Part shown: in pieces, positions 22,501-29,905 of the stretch | How positions within the stretch are numbered: the stretch's first letter is position 1 | How the letters are laid out: each line of letters starts with the position of its first letter | Assembly: GCF_900108555.1 (NCBI RefSeq) | Contig: NZ_FNWV01000018.1 | Coordinates: forward strand, 1-38,723 | Length of the DNA stretch: 38,723 nt | Reading direction: 5' to 3' | DNA from: Ruminococcus flavefaciens | GTDB lineage: Bacteria; Bacillota; Clostridia; Oscillospirales; Ruminococcaceae | Made by a program: the position numbers and the translations under genes | Notes under the pieces: model-generated | The model's input: the letters and a program-made list of their open reading frames with translations, nothing else | Databases searched by the model: none | Told to the model about the DNA's origin: nothing

Positions 22501-24432
22501 TTAGTGTTGATAAGGTGATGCGTAGGGCGTGCCGGTTGCAAGGACAGCTCCACGACCACCGTTCTGTTCCTGAACACAATGGATCTTTTTCAGCATTTCG
22601 TGGCATTTACTCGAACCTTTGACATTAATACCGCGAAGATTTTTAAGCCTTGTACGGATCGGGATATTCTTAAAATTATGAGCTTCGTCAAGAAAAATAG
22701 TGTTTATTTCAAGCTGATCAAAAGTTATGTGAAGAGGCGCTTTTTCCATAGAACTGAGAAGCTCGTCTGTAAGCCTGTGTATATATTCTTTTTCACGATT
22801 AATAATCGTAATTCGTGCATCGCCGTATCGTAATGAGCGTACCGCTTCGTTCAGCTTTTGAAGCTGCTGCTCCATATTATCGATAACGCAAGTGCTGGAC
22901 AGAGGTATCATTTCAAAGCAGCTGTAAGCTATTATGATTCCGTCATAGTCTCCGTCACGCATCTGAACAAGGACTTTTTCTCTCAGTTCAGGCTTAAAGC
23001 TTTTCGGATCGATAGTGAGGAGCTTTGCCTTTGGATATAAGTCGGTGAATATCTTTTCCCACTGACCAACAATATTATTCGGCACGACAAACATATTTTT
23101 GCGCGACATTCCCATTTGTCGCATTTTCATAGCTGCCGTTATCATTATATATGTCTTTCCGGAGCCAACATCAAAGGCAAGAAGCGTATTATTCTCATTA
23201 ATTATTCTTTCAACTGCGGCCTTCTGAAAATCATATAGTTCAAAGCTTTCAGACATTTCGGGAAAGAGCATTTCTCTTCCGCTATATGTTTTTTTATCAA
23301 GGTCAGAAAACATTTTGTTGTATGCTTCTTCTACTTCCCAAATCCTGTCATCGTCGAGCCATATCCATTTTCGGAATTCTTCTATTATAAGGCGCTGCTT
23401 ATCAAGTGCAGCTATTGTATCTGTTTCATCATATTTGTTATTTGAGTCATAAAGCTTTATTTCACGAAGGTTCATGGTTGCTTCTATGATATATAAAGCA
23501 TTATACCTTTTCAAGCCGTATTTTACGGTGCAAGCTGTGTTATCAAAAAACTTCTTATGCTGTATTGACCAAGTTCCGGTCGTATATTCATATTTTACCA
23601 GGTCAGAACTGATTCCGAGAAGATGGTAAATAAAATCATTCAATATTCCTTCTGATATCCACGGCGCTCCGAGAGAGACTTCAATATCGGAATACTTTAT
23701 CTTGTGTTCAGCTCTTGGTGTAACAGTTGCTGCAAACAGCTTCTGCTTTTCCTGTTGAATCTCCTTTGCCTTACTATATAAAGATATCCATTCCTCGAGA
23801 GTAAAGCTGTTTGTATCGTCTTCTGCGACCTTTTCAAGAAGCTCTAAAAACGGCGTTTGACTTGTAGCGCTTTCGTTCCTGATAGTAAAGTCTTTTGCAT
23901 CATAATAAGAATAATCCCGATTATAAAGCTCATAGGCAATTTGTTTCCCAAGAACAGCAGGATCAACTTGTTTTGAGATCTGGTACGAAATAAAATTTTT
24001 GTCCTTCTGAGCATACATTGGCATCGAGTTTTTGACAAGTATATTTTTCAGCTCGAGCTTCCATAGTACAGTAAGCTGCGAGCGCCTTGACACGTTAGGA
24101 TTATCAGCTGCTCTGCGAAGGATTTCAACACTGTCCTGCTCTATGTTTATAATTCCCCAATGACGAGGAACTTTGTTTTCAGCTGATTTTCTGTGCTTCT
24201 GGCTGATTACGAGATAATTCTTATCAAAGAAATCATCGTAGGCAGATACCTGTCTGTCAAGCCTGCTGTAGTCATCGCTGTCGCTCTTGATCTCATAACC
24301 CGTAAGGTGAGAGCTGACAGCCATTACATCACAAATAGAGCTGCCTATTGACTTTTCCTGATATATGCGGATATCTTGACGTTCTGCAAGAAGGAAGTTT
24401 ATCAATATTATGCGTATATCCTTATCATTCAT
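22501..24432 (-). CDS. N-terminal half of split RecB-like nuclease-SNF2 helicase
   Basis: 643 residues, of which 634 are native and nine (TPYASPYQH) come from the junction. Residues 1-100 form a PD-(D/E)XK nuclease of RecB type: E26, D35 (SICDVMAV), E47-I-K49 (GYEIKSD) and Q61-x3-Y65 (QVSAY). The middle region has no motif I recognise. From about residue 395 the first SNF2 RecA lobe begins: Q motif LYDFQKAAVERI, Walker A DVGSGKT (to about 427), FVVPNNIVGQWEKIF, DEAH at 582-585, and motif III ATGTP at the break. Lobe 2 lies at 2232-3611. The fragment has its own promoter, so a nuclease with half a motor may still be made. GGGGCGATAGT gives a weak ribosome site. Confidence 0.9.
   Translation of the reverse strand: MNDKDIRIILINFLLAERQDIRIYQEKSIGSSICDVMAVSSHLTGYEIKSDSDDYSRLDRQVSAYDDFFDKNYLVISQKHRKSAENKVPRHWGIINIEQDSVEILRRAADNPNVSRRSQLTVLWKLELKNILVKNSMPMYAQKDKNFISYQISKQVDPAVLGKQIAYELYNRDYSYYDAKDFTIRNESATSQTPFLELLEKVAEDDTNSFTLEEWISLYSKAKEIQQEKQKLFAATVTPRAEHKIKYSDIEVSLGAPWISEGILNDFIYHLLGISSDLVKYEYTTGTWSIQHKKFFDNTACTVKYGLKRYNALYIIEATMNLREIKLYDSNNKYDETDTIAALDKQRLIIEEFRKWIWLDDDRIWEVEEAYNKMFSDLDKKTYSGREMLFPEMSESFELYDFQKAAVERIINENNTLLAFDVGSGKTYIMITAAMKMRQMGMSRKNMFVVPNNIVGQWEKIFTDLYPKAKLLTIDPKSFKPELREKVLVQMRDGDYDGIIIAYSCFEMIPLSSTCVIDNMEQQLQKLNEAVRSLRYGDARITIINREKEYIHRLTDELLSSMEKAPLHITFDQLEINTIFLDEAHNFKNIPIRTRLKNLRGINVKGSSKCHEMLKKIHCVQEQNGGRGAVLATGTPYASPYQH
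22506..22553 (+). other. attR of the serine-recombinase element
   Basis: The element arm GTTGATAAGGTGATGC (22506-22521) is followed by the shared core GTGCCG (22529-22534) and then helicase code. With the attL arm it reconstructs a 48-bp attP centred on GT at 22529-22530. Confidence 0.85.
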
Positions 24433-24444
24433 ACTATCGCCCCT

Positions 24445-24489
24445 ATTATATTATAAAAGAAACGATGTACCATATTTCGTACATCGTTT
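24445..24489 (-). promoter_or_regulatory. Helicase promoter with 11-bp inverted repeat
   Basis: AAACGATGTAC (24460-24470) and GTACATCGTTT (24479-24489) enclose 8 nt. Minus-strand TATAAT sites at 24455 or 24450 put the dyad over the -35 region. The word ATGTACGAAA inside it recurs in the WYL gene's own promoter region (27549-27558), suggesting the WYL protein as the ligand (inference). Confidence 0.6.
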
Positions 24490-24551
24490 GAATGATAATT
24501 CTATAGTAGGAGCAGAGGATAGTCTAGTATAAATAGCAATAGCTAATTCTT

Positions 24552-25100
24552 TTATAATTCCAAGTATTCTTTATTTGAAAGATCCCATTTTTCATGTCTC
24601 TGAAGGGGATGACGAGGATTCCCTTTGCGAGTGAGTGTACCGAAGTAGAAAACCTTAACTCCTATTTCTGATAGCATTTTCAAGAGTTGATCTTTTCCTT
24701 CGTTTAATGCTTTAAGATTAAACCTGTTATCTCCCCATGCTCCCCAGACTTCGGATATATTATTATCTTTTAAGAACTTTCTTATTGTTTTCAAGTTTTC
24801 TTTTAATAATTCCGATTTGAAACTATCCATCTTTATCGCATTCGTTGCTCGCTCTGGATACAGATTGAATACTATCCAACCATCAGAGTTAAGCTTTTCA
24901 CTTACACTGATAATTCTATTAATAGTCCTATCGCTTTCAGTATCTCGTGCTGCAGAAGGGTTCATACAAATTGTAACAAGCGGATTACAGCCTTTTTTCC
25001 CTAAAGCATATCGATGCGGAGAAAAGTCTTTTGGCACAAATAAATCAGGCTCAAAACCTGATTTATATCGGGTGGTTTTATCAGTTATTTTGCCGCTCAT
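24552..25100 (-). CDS. DUF1643-domain protein
   Basis: 182 residues matching DUF1643: RYALGKKGCNPLVTICMNPSAARDTESDRTINRII near the N-terminus, VFNLYPERATN and the C-terminal FYFGTLTRKGNPRHPLQRH. The NPS and HP motifs sit where a uracil-DNA-glycosylase-like fold has its catalytic loops, a resemblance only. DUF1643 function is unknown. It is the fourth minus-strand gene after WYL. A separate TATAAT-like site and an AGGAGG ribosome site precede it, so it may also have an internal promoter. Confidence 0.82.
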   Translation of the reverse strand: MSGKITDKTTRYKSGFEPDLFVPKDFSPHRYALGKKGCNPLVTICMNPSAARDTESDRTINRIISVSEKLNSDGWIVFNLYPERATNAIKMDSFKSELLKENLKTIRKFLKDNNISEVWGAWGDNRFNLKALNEGKDQLLKMLSEIGVKVFYFGTLTRKGNPRHPLQRHEKWDLSNKEYLEL

Positions 25101-25154
25101 AGTAATACCTCCTATACACTTATAGCTTAAAGCTAAGATTATAAAACTATTATA

Positions 25155-25652
25155 TCATTTTTTACTCGATAAAGCAATATATGCCTTTCCTGCAACATCA
25201 AGATGTCTCCAACTGCCTGTTTCGTCTGTGGTGATACCAAACTGTTTCTCAGCGAAGAGTGTGCTGTAGCCTCGATTAAATGTTAGGTGAAACAAGGTAT
25301 CAAGGTTGGTAAACCGGTTTTCAAGAGCTGGGAGATCATAATCCTTGCGTATGCGCTCTATGAACTTATTATCAAAGTCATGGTGCATAGTGACAAGATT
25401 GCTGTCGTAGCAGAACTCAATGAATTGCCAATAAGCATCTTCCATAGTTGTGCCGTACCTTTGCAGCGTATCATCTGTAATCCCAAGTATCTCGGAAACA
25501 CTATCAGACAGGACAGCTCCGCTGTTGACATACTCAAAGAAGCGTTCGGTAGGTACTCCGTTTTCAAACCTGAGCGCAGCAAAGCTGACTATCTCAGCAT
25601 CTTCGTCCAGACCGTTTGTTGTGATGTCGATAACAACGAATTCATCTTTCAT
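25155..25652 (-). CDS. DnaQ-like 3'-5' exonuclease domain protein, altered active site
   Basis: 165 residues with the RNase T/DnaQ exonuclease fold: Exo I FVVIDITTNGLDEDAEIVSF, Exo II NLVTMHHDFDNKFI, Exo III WRHLDVAGKAYIAL. The canonical Exo I is DxE; here the glutamate is replaced by threonine (DIT). The metal site may therefore be impaired and the protein could act as a binding or decoy subunit, or use another acidic residue. The gene starts 11 bp inside the end of the upstream gene, indicating translational coupling in the WYL operon. Confidence 0.8.
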   Translation of the reverse strand: MKDEFVVIDITTNGLDEDAEIVSFAALRFENGVPTERFFEYVNSGAVLSDSVSEILGITDDTLQRYGTTMEDAYWQFIEFCYDSNLVTMHHDFDNKFIERIRKDYDLPALENRFTNLDTLFHLTFNRGYSTLFAEKQFGITTDETGSWRHLDVAGKAYIALSSKK

Positions 25653-26442
25653 TTTCTTTTACCTTTTCAAAAAACTTTCGCATATAACAATCAACGTTTT
25701 TATCCAAACCATATTGAGGATTCTTGCTACGTTCTTGACCTTTCATTCGATAAGACGTATGCCACATGGAGATTTCTTTAATCTGTGAATCTAAAGAAGC
25801 TGAAATGTCTACTCTATTTGGACCTACATAAACAATGTAATCAGGCTTCATTATTTTTATTTGACGTACTATAAAAGCCTTATATTTTTCAATGTATTTT
25901 TCAAACACTTGCCAATCAACAAATGGTCCTCCGCCTCGTTTGTTTAAATTCATATATGCGCAGGAAGCAAGCGCTTTCTTCATACCTTCTTCATTAGGCT
26001 TTTTTCGTTCTTCCTTAGATAATTCAGGATGCTGAAGATAATATGCCATTCGAGCCATTTTTTCTTGCTGCTTTGGTCTATTAGATTTTAAATCATTAAT
26101 AAACCATTTGTAGAATCCTAACTGGGATCTTTTATCTTCCTCTATTGATTTACCTTTAGAATCCTTCATTTCATCTTTTCGATACATGACTATATTAGCT
26201 TCCCTAAGCACAAACAAAACCTTTTTCTCTGAACTATTGTATTCATCTTCAGAAATATACCCATCTGCTACAAATGACTTCTGTTCTATGGGAGGATATT
26301 TCTCTTTCCTTTTATACGTCCAATACGATACAGTGGTTTCCTCATAGTTCGCCTCAGCAGCATGAGCCTGTTTCCAAAGTGAAAAGAGTTTTTCGAGAGT
26401 TTCAGCTGATTTAGCCTCTTCTTTGATTTCTTCAAAAGTCAT
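25642..26442 (-). CDS. Unknown protein with uracil-DNA-glycosylase-like pattern
   Basis: 266 residues, soluble. I do not recognise the exact family. KVLFVLREAN near residue 74, KPDYIVYVGPNRVD near residue 205 and WHTSYRM near residue 228 are ordered like the motifs of the uracil-DNA-glycosylase superfamily (nucleotide-pocket loop, strand plus G, H-x-S loop). This is pattern similarity, not proof. It is coupled to both neighbours: it starts 3 bp after the WYL stop and overlaps the exonuclease gene by 11 bp. Its job is probably in recognising or processing foreign or damaged DNA together with the nuclease-helicase. Confidence 0.6.
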   Translation of the reverse strand: MTFEEIKEEAKSAETLEKLFSLWKQAHAAEANYEETTVSYWTYKRKEKYPPIEQKSFVADGYISEDEYNSSEKKVLFVLREANIVMYRKDEMKDSKGKSIEEDKRSQLGFYKWFINDLKSNRPKQQEKMARMAYYLQHPELSKEERKKPNEEGMKKALASCAYMNLNKRGGGPFVDWQVFEKYIEKYKAFIVRQIKIMKPDYIVYVGPNRVDISASLDSQIKEISMWHTSYRMKGQERSKNPQYGLDKNVDCYMRKFFEKVKENER

Positions 26443-26445
26443 AGT

Positions 26446-27492
26446 TCATTCCTCCTGTTCATAGTTATTAATCGCCTTTTTTAGCTCATCTATGACACGC
26501 TTCCTGAGGGGAGCAGGTTCAAGAACAACAGCGTGACCTGCATACTGCACCGCCCACTTGAACATATCCTCTTCGCTTATATGCGCACGGACAATGAAAT
26601 CTTTGTCAGTGACATCGAAAATATCAATGTCAGTTCCGAAGTAGTCGATGATGTCGTTGATAATGTAGCTATTGGCACGGAACTTCACATTTATCTTCTC
26701 GCTTGTGAACATATATATGTGCTCTGCCATGTGTTCAGCAAGATCGAGCCCGTACTTATATCCGGCAACCTTATCCGCAGGCTTTATCGGAGCATCGAGC
26801 ATACGGATATCGCTGATTCTGTCTACGCGGTAATTGGAGAGCCTGTCGTACTTATCGTAGTTGCAGATAAGGTAATAACGACCGCTCATGACTGCAAGCT
26901 GGTACGGATTCACTATATATCTGCGAATCTCTCCGTTATCGTTCCTGCGTGGGTGGAGCTGCTTATCGGTACCGTAGCTGCAATACTCAAACTCTACCTG
27001 ACGCTTCTTTTCTATAGCCTCGTCGAGAACATCGATAGTGAAGAAGAGCTGCTTGTTCGAGCTGCTGTCATCGGGCATAGTACAGATATGACGTACCTTG
27101 CTATGAAAGTATACAGAGGACAGCCCCTCCAGCTTCGTGATAAGCTCTTTTCGCTGGCTATATGGAATATGGCGTGAGAACAGGAGCCCATCAATAAGCA
27201 GGCGCAGTTCTGCGTCGCTGAAGTCGTGGCTGAGATACCAATCGGTCAGAACAGTCTTGTCCTCGCCGTTTTTGTCCTTGCGAAGCGATTCGCTGTAATT
27301 GATAGGATATCCGAAGTCCACAAGGTTCATCAGGTTGCTCTTTACCGCTTTTCTGTCCGCAGGCATACTATACTCTTTTTTGAGAATATCAACAATGTCC
27401 TTCTGAGACAGTCGGTGGTCTTCGTCAGTGTATTTCTTCAATATATCGAGAATATTGATGATCATCAGCTTCTTGGGCTGTATCGTGTACAT
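26446..27492 (-). CDS. WYL-domain transcriptional regulator
   Basis: 348 residues. The N-terminal winged HTH is MIINILDILKKYTDEDHRLSQKDIVDILKKEYSM.... A WYL domain follows (about 150-230: VEFEYCSYGTDKQLHPRR, RRYIVNPYQLAVMSGRYYLICNYDKYDRLSNYRVDRI) and then a C-terminal WCX segment. WYL proteins sense nucleic-acid ligands and often control anti-phage operons. It is the first gene of the minus-strand cluster. Its upstream region shares ATGTACGAAA with the dyad before the helicase gene. The adjacent genes overlap or nearly touch. Confidence 0.92.
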   Translation of the reverse strand: MYTIQPKKLMIINILDILKKYTDEDHRLSQKDIVDILKKEYSMPADRKAVKSNLMNLVDFGYPINYSESLRKDKNGEDKTVLTDWYLSHDFSDAELRLLIDGLLFSRHIPYSQRKELITKLEGLSSVYFHSKVRHICTMPDDSSSNKQLFFTIDVLDEAIEKKRQVEFEYCSYGTDKQLHPRRNDNGEIRRYIVNPYQLAVMSGRYYLICNYDKYDRLSNYRVDRISDIRMLDAPIKPADKVAGYKYGLDLAEHMAEHIYMFTSEKINVKFRANSYIINDIIDYFGTDIDIFDVTDKDFIVRAHISEEDMFKWAVQYAGHAVVLEPAPLRKRVIDELKKAINNYEQEE

Positions 27493-27548
27493 AGTAACAC
27501 CTCGCTCTGCTTGTTCTATTTATAGTATACGGATAGGAGTGTTCGCTT

Positions 27549-27576
27549 TTTCGTACATAGCCTTTGTTATATTATA
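27549..27576 (-). promoter_or_regulatory. WYL gene promoter and candidate operator
   Basis: Minus-strand TATAAT (27576 to 27571), predicted start near 27564. ATGTACGAAA on the minus strand (27558 to 27549) lies just downstream. The 137-bp gap also drives the divergent gene at 27630, whose GGAGG precedes its ATG. Confidence 0.55.
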
Positions 27577-27629
27577 TCATAGAGGGAAGAAAAATCAATA
27601 GTTTTAAATCAATTTAGGAGGTATTAACT

Positions 27630-28496
27630 ATGAAAACATCAGTTCTCGATTTTATCGACTCAGATACTTTGAGAGAACATCTTAAAGACCAAACACTTGA
27701 ACCTGCGATAGAATGCATACTGATAGTCCGTAGCCGCATATGTTCAATAGAGAAGAAGTTAGAAGCGCTGAAAGAGAGATATGATACATATTCAGCAGAG
27801 GATTTTAAACTTGGAACATACTATTGTCGAGAAATTGACCTTAAATCAGCTTTAAAAGAGTACATTGATTCTACCGAAAAGGTTCTTGCTGATATGTACC
27901 GTCCTGACAATAATCATGTTTTTAGCGCTCATGCCACAGATAATATCGGTTTCCATGGAACATTCAATACTTTTGAAGCTGCTATAGATGAAGTAAAGAA
28001 GAATCATTACGAAAATGAGTTTTGTATAGTAAAAGCGAGAATAAATGAATTTGAAAATGTTACAGATATAACAGCACTTATCAATGAAAATGGTGAGCCT
28101 TATGATTTGTGGAATCTATATAACGACAGAATAGGCTGGAGTTTATATGGTGCATATGCTTGGATACCGCATCGATACGCAACCGGTGATGTTGTTGTAT
28201 TCACTTATGACAATACATTTGCTGTCGTCGTTGAGGATAACAGAAGTCCTATAAAAACCACAGATCTTGATATGAACGATATGACCGTAAGGTGTGTAGT
28301 ATTTGAAAAGAACGCTTGTCATTCCAGCGGCGGTGTATTTATCCAAAGGGACTTTTCGCTACTCCGAATCGAATCAGCCACAACAGCAGAACTTGATGAA
28401 TGTCCCAAAGAATTGATAAGATTCAGCCATCTTGTGAAAGGCGGTATCAGTCCGGCGGAATTCTTGGAGGAGTATAGCAACGGTAACATTCATTGA
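27630..28496 (+). CDS. Unknown 288-residue protein
   Basis: A soluble protein with an N-terminal helical half (LIVRSRICSIEKKLEALKERYDTYSAEDF) and a C-terminal half rich in beta-type segments (ATGDVVVFTYDNTFAVVVEDNRSPI, VRCVVFEKNACHSSGGVFIQRDFSLLRIE). I recognise no family. AGGAGG lies 8 nt before the ATG. It is divergent from the WYL gene, so it could be co-controlled, but it is closed by its own terminator. No signal peptide or membrane segment. Confidence 0.75.
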   Translation: MKTSVLDFIDSDTLREHLKDQTLEPAIECILIVRSRICSIEKKLEALKERYDTYSAEDFKLGTYYCREIDLKSALKEYIDSTEKVLADMYRPDNNHVFSAHATDNIGFHGTFNTFEAAIDEVKKNHYENEFCIVKARINEFENVTDITALINENGEPYDLWNLYNDRIGWSLYGAYAWIPHRYATGDVVVFTYDNTFAVVVEDNRSPIKTTDLDMNDMTVRCVVFEKNACHSSGGVFIQRDFSLLRIESATTAELDECPKELIRFSHLVKGGISPAEFLEEYSNGNIH

Positions 28497-28530
28497 AAGC
28501 TTTTTGTTAATGAATATTTTTAAATAGAAT

Positions 28531-28557
28531 CAGCTCCCGTAAAGGGAGCTGGCTTCA
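28531..28557 (+). terminator. Terminator of the 288-residue gene
   Basis: AGCTCCC-GTAAA-GGGAGCT hairpin (28532-28550) with a moderately T-rich tail. Confidence 0.7.
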
Positions 28558-28584
28558 TTTATTATCGTTATACTGCCTTTTAGT

Positions 28585-28638
28585 CGTGTGCATTTCGTGT
28601 GCATTTCGTGTGCATTTCACCTGTTTTTTATGCACACG
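28585..28638. repeat. Three tandem 11-bp repeats plus inverted copy
   Basis: CGTGTGCATTT occurs three times without spacer (28585-28617), followed by an inverted partial copy, ATGCACACG (28630-28638). The 11-bp period equals one helical turn, as in protein-binding arrays such as integrase arm sites. The rest of the gene-free stretch 28497-28831 holds two terminators and the tRNA fragment. Confidence 0.75.
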
Positions 28639-28682
28639 GAGCTGCAAAATTGCGGTTTGAACTGTTTGAAACAGGTAAGAGA

Positions 28683-28726
28683 AAAGCCTGTATTTCGGTG
28701 CTTTTCTCGAAATACAGGCTTTATCG
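28683..28726. terminator. Strong hairpin next to the tRNA fragment
   Basis: Perfect 15-bp stem AAAGCCTGTATTTCG (28683-28697) with its complement at 28708-28722. On the minus strand it lies just after the tRNA 3' end, as the tRNA terminator would, and also after the integrase gene. Confidence 0.7.
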
Positions 28727-28729
28727 TTC

Positions 28730-28752
28730 TGGCAGGGGCAGAAGGACTTGAA
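28730..28752 (-). other. tRNA 3'-end fragment, probable att site of the tyrosine-integrase element
   Basis: The minus strand reads TTCAAGTCC-TTCTGCCCCTGCCA, a T-loop and 3' acceptor strand ending in CCA. The implied acceptor 5' strand AGGGGCA fits tRNA-Trp of Firmicutes (from memory). No 5' half precedes it, so it is a duplicated 3' end, as tyrosine integrases leave. With the terminator on its 3' side, the element should lie to the right (integrase at 28832) and the intact tRNA beyond it. I found no second copy in the window. Confidence 0.65.
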
Positions 28753-28831
28753 TTTCTTCCCATTGTACCAGTTCTTGCCTATATTACGCTGTTTACAAGG
28801 CGATGTTTTGCTTTCGTGAAGCAAATCTGCT

Positions 28832-29896
28832 TCACGATGCTTTTTCTGCATCACCATTAATGACGCCATACATATAGGAATCGAAGACCTTCAAGCTTTC
28901 ACGTACTTTTTGTTTGGATGTGCGGATATAAACACTATCGAGTATTTTTGAGTTGGACCAACCACCGAGTTTCTCAAGGACCTCTTTCTCAATTCCAAGT
29001 CCGTTCATTGTAGTAGCAAATTGAGCTCTGAGGTCATGGAATCTCATTTTGAGGTTATTCTTCTTTAGAAGTCTGTCATATCTGCGTTTGATTGCTCCAT
29101 AGTTCTCATTGACAATAAAATCTTCTGAGCTGGTATGTGGAACTTGTTGGATCAAATTGTAAATATAATCTGGTATAGGAATATCTCGTGTGGATTGCAA
29201 AGTTTTATTACGTTGCTCAACGACGTCGTGTCCATTAATACAAACCTTTGCACGCCTAACTTTAATATACCTACCGTTGTCGTCCTCAAAGATATCTCCG
29301 AACTGAAGCCCACGGACTTCTGAAATGCGCATTCCACCGCACCAAATCGCTAATAAACAGGGGAGTTCTACGCTTGAACCGATAATGACGTTAAGAACTT
29401 TATCCAAATCAGGAAGGTCTTCTGTCTTTATAGGCTTTGGCGGGAGTCTAAGTTTTTTCAGTGGTGGTAGTTCAACTTCAAGCAGAAGGGCAGAGCTCCT
29501 CAGAAGATCATAAGCAAGTTTGATAGACTTATAACCTATACCGCGCTCTGCTTCAAGATTTATAGCCCTTTGAATATCAAGAAGCTTTAAATCTGTAATG
29601 AATACATTATGTATCGATTTTAGCCTATTTTTAGCAGCTGATTGATACCCGTACAATGTTGAGGGAGCAATGAGATTACTTTTGGCTTCGATATAGATGT
29701 CAAAAGCATCCCTAACTGTTATTCGGCTTGGGTCAATATGCCCACCAAACTTAACATATTCATCAGCGAGACGAAGAACCTCTGCTTCGGATTTAGCAGT
29801 AAACGACTTCGTTTCACGAGTTCCGTTTTCCTTCTTTCCTATAGTAACTTGAATACGATAGTTTCCTGAAGGGAGTAACGTTGCTTTACGCTTCAT
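28832..29896 (-). CDS. int: Tyrosine recombinase (integrase)
   Basis: 354 residues from the preferred ATG at 29896, which has AAAGGA 8 nt upstream; the ATG at 29905 abuts that site. The N-terminal arm-binding domain (KRKATLLPSGNYRIQVTIGKKENGTRETKSFTA) and a SAM-like core-binding domain precede the catalytic domain: R in WCGGMRISEVRGL, K in the beta hairpin region, HDLR in RFHDLRAQFATTM, GGWSN for the second histidine position (W here) and the nucleophile Y in DSVYIRT. All essential residues are visible. It faces the tRNA 3' fragment about 80 bp away, the usual int-att layout. A hairpin can cover its ribosome site. Confidence 0.95.
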   Translation of the reverse strand: MKRKATLLPSGNYRIQVTIGKKENGTRETKSFTAKSEAEVLRLADEYVKFGGHIDPSRITVRDAFDIYIEAKSNLIAPSTLYGYQSAAKNRLKSIHNVFITDLKLLDIQRAINLEAERGIGYKSIKLAYDLLRSSALLLEVELPPLKKLRLPPKPIKTEDLPDLDKVLNVIIGSSVELPCLLAIWCGGMRISEVRGLQFGDIFEDDNGRYIKVRRAKVCINGHDVVEQRNKTLQSTRDIPIPDYIYNLIQQVPHTSSEDFIVNENYGAIKRRYDRLLKKNNLKMRFHDLRAQFATTMNGLGIEKEVLEKLGGWSNSKILDSVYIRTSKQKVRESLKVFDSYMYGVINGDAEKAS

Positions 29897-29905
29897 ACAG
29901 TTCAT

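Larger units (their letters stand above)
3611..22529. mobile_element. 18.9-kb integrative mobilizable element in a helicase gene
   Basis: The ends are defined by the two helicase halves and a shared GTGCCG core. The element encodes a large serine recombinase 30 bp from attR, MobC plus a relaxase with an oriT-like region, a second small serine recombinase, redox and nitrosative-stress genes, MarR-MATE, LysR-YeiH and an EamA transporter. No coupling protein, VirB4 or pore genes are present, so it should depend on a helper conjugative element (inference). The insertion splits motif III of the SNF2 helicase, and precise excision would restore the ORF. Confidence 0.9.

Noticed and set aside
3611..22529. 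Full integrative conjugative element
   Set aside because: MobC and a relaxase are present but no coupling protein, VirB4-type ATPase or pore proteins, so it is only mobilizable.
26533..27177. 214-codon plus-strand frame opposite the WYL gene
   Set aside because: Antisense to conserved WYL motifs; no start signal.
28585..28617. Tandem 11-bp repeats as a CRISPR array
   Set aside because: Repeats are far too short and have no spacers; no cas genes are present.
28730..28815. Complete tRNA gene on the minus strand
   Set aside because: Only the T-loop to CCA part matches; T-stem pairing fails with the upstream bases and no acceptor 5' strand or anticodon arm is found.
28555..28869. 104-codon minus-strand frame across the att region
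   Set aside because: It runs through tandem repeats, a terminator and the tRNA fragment, so it is not a gene.
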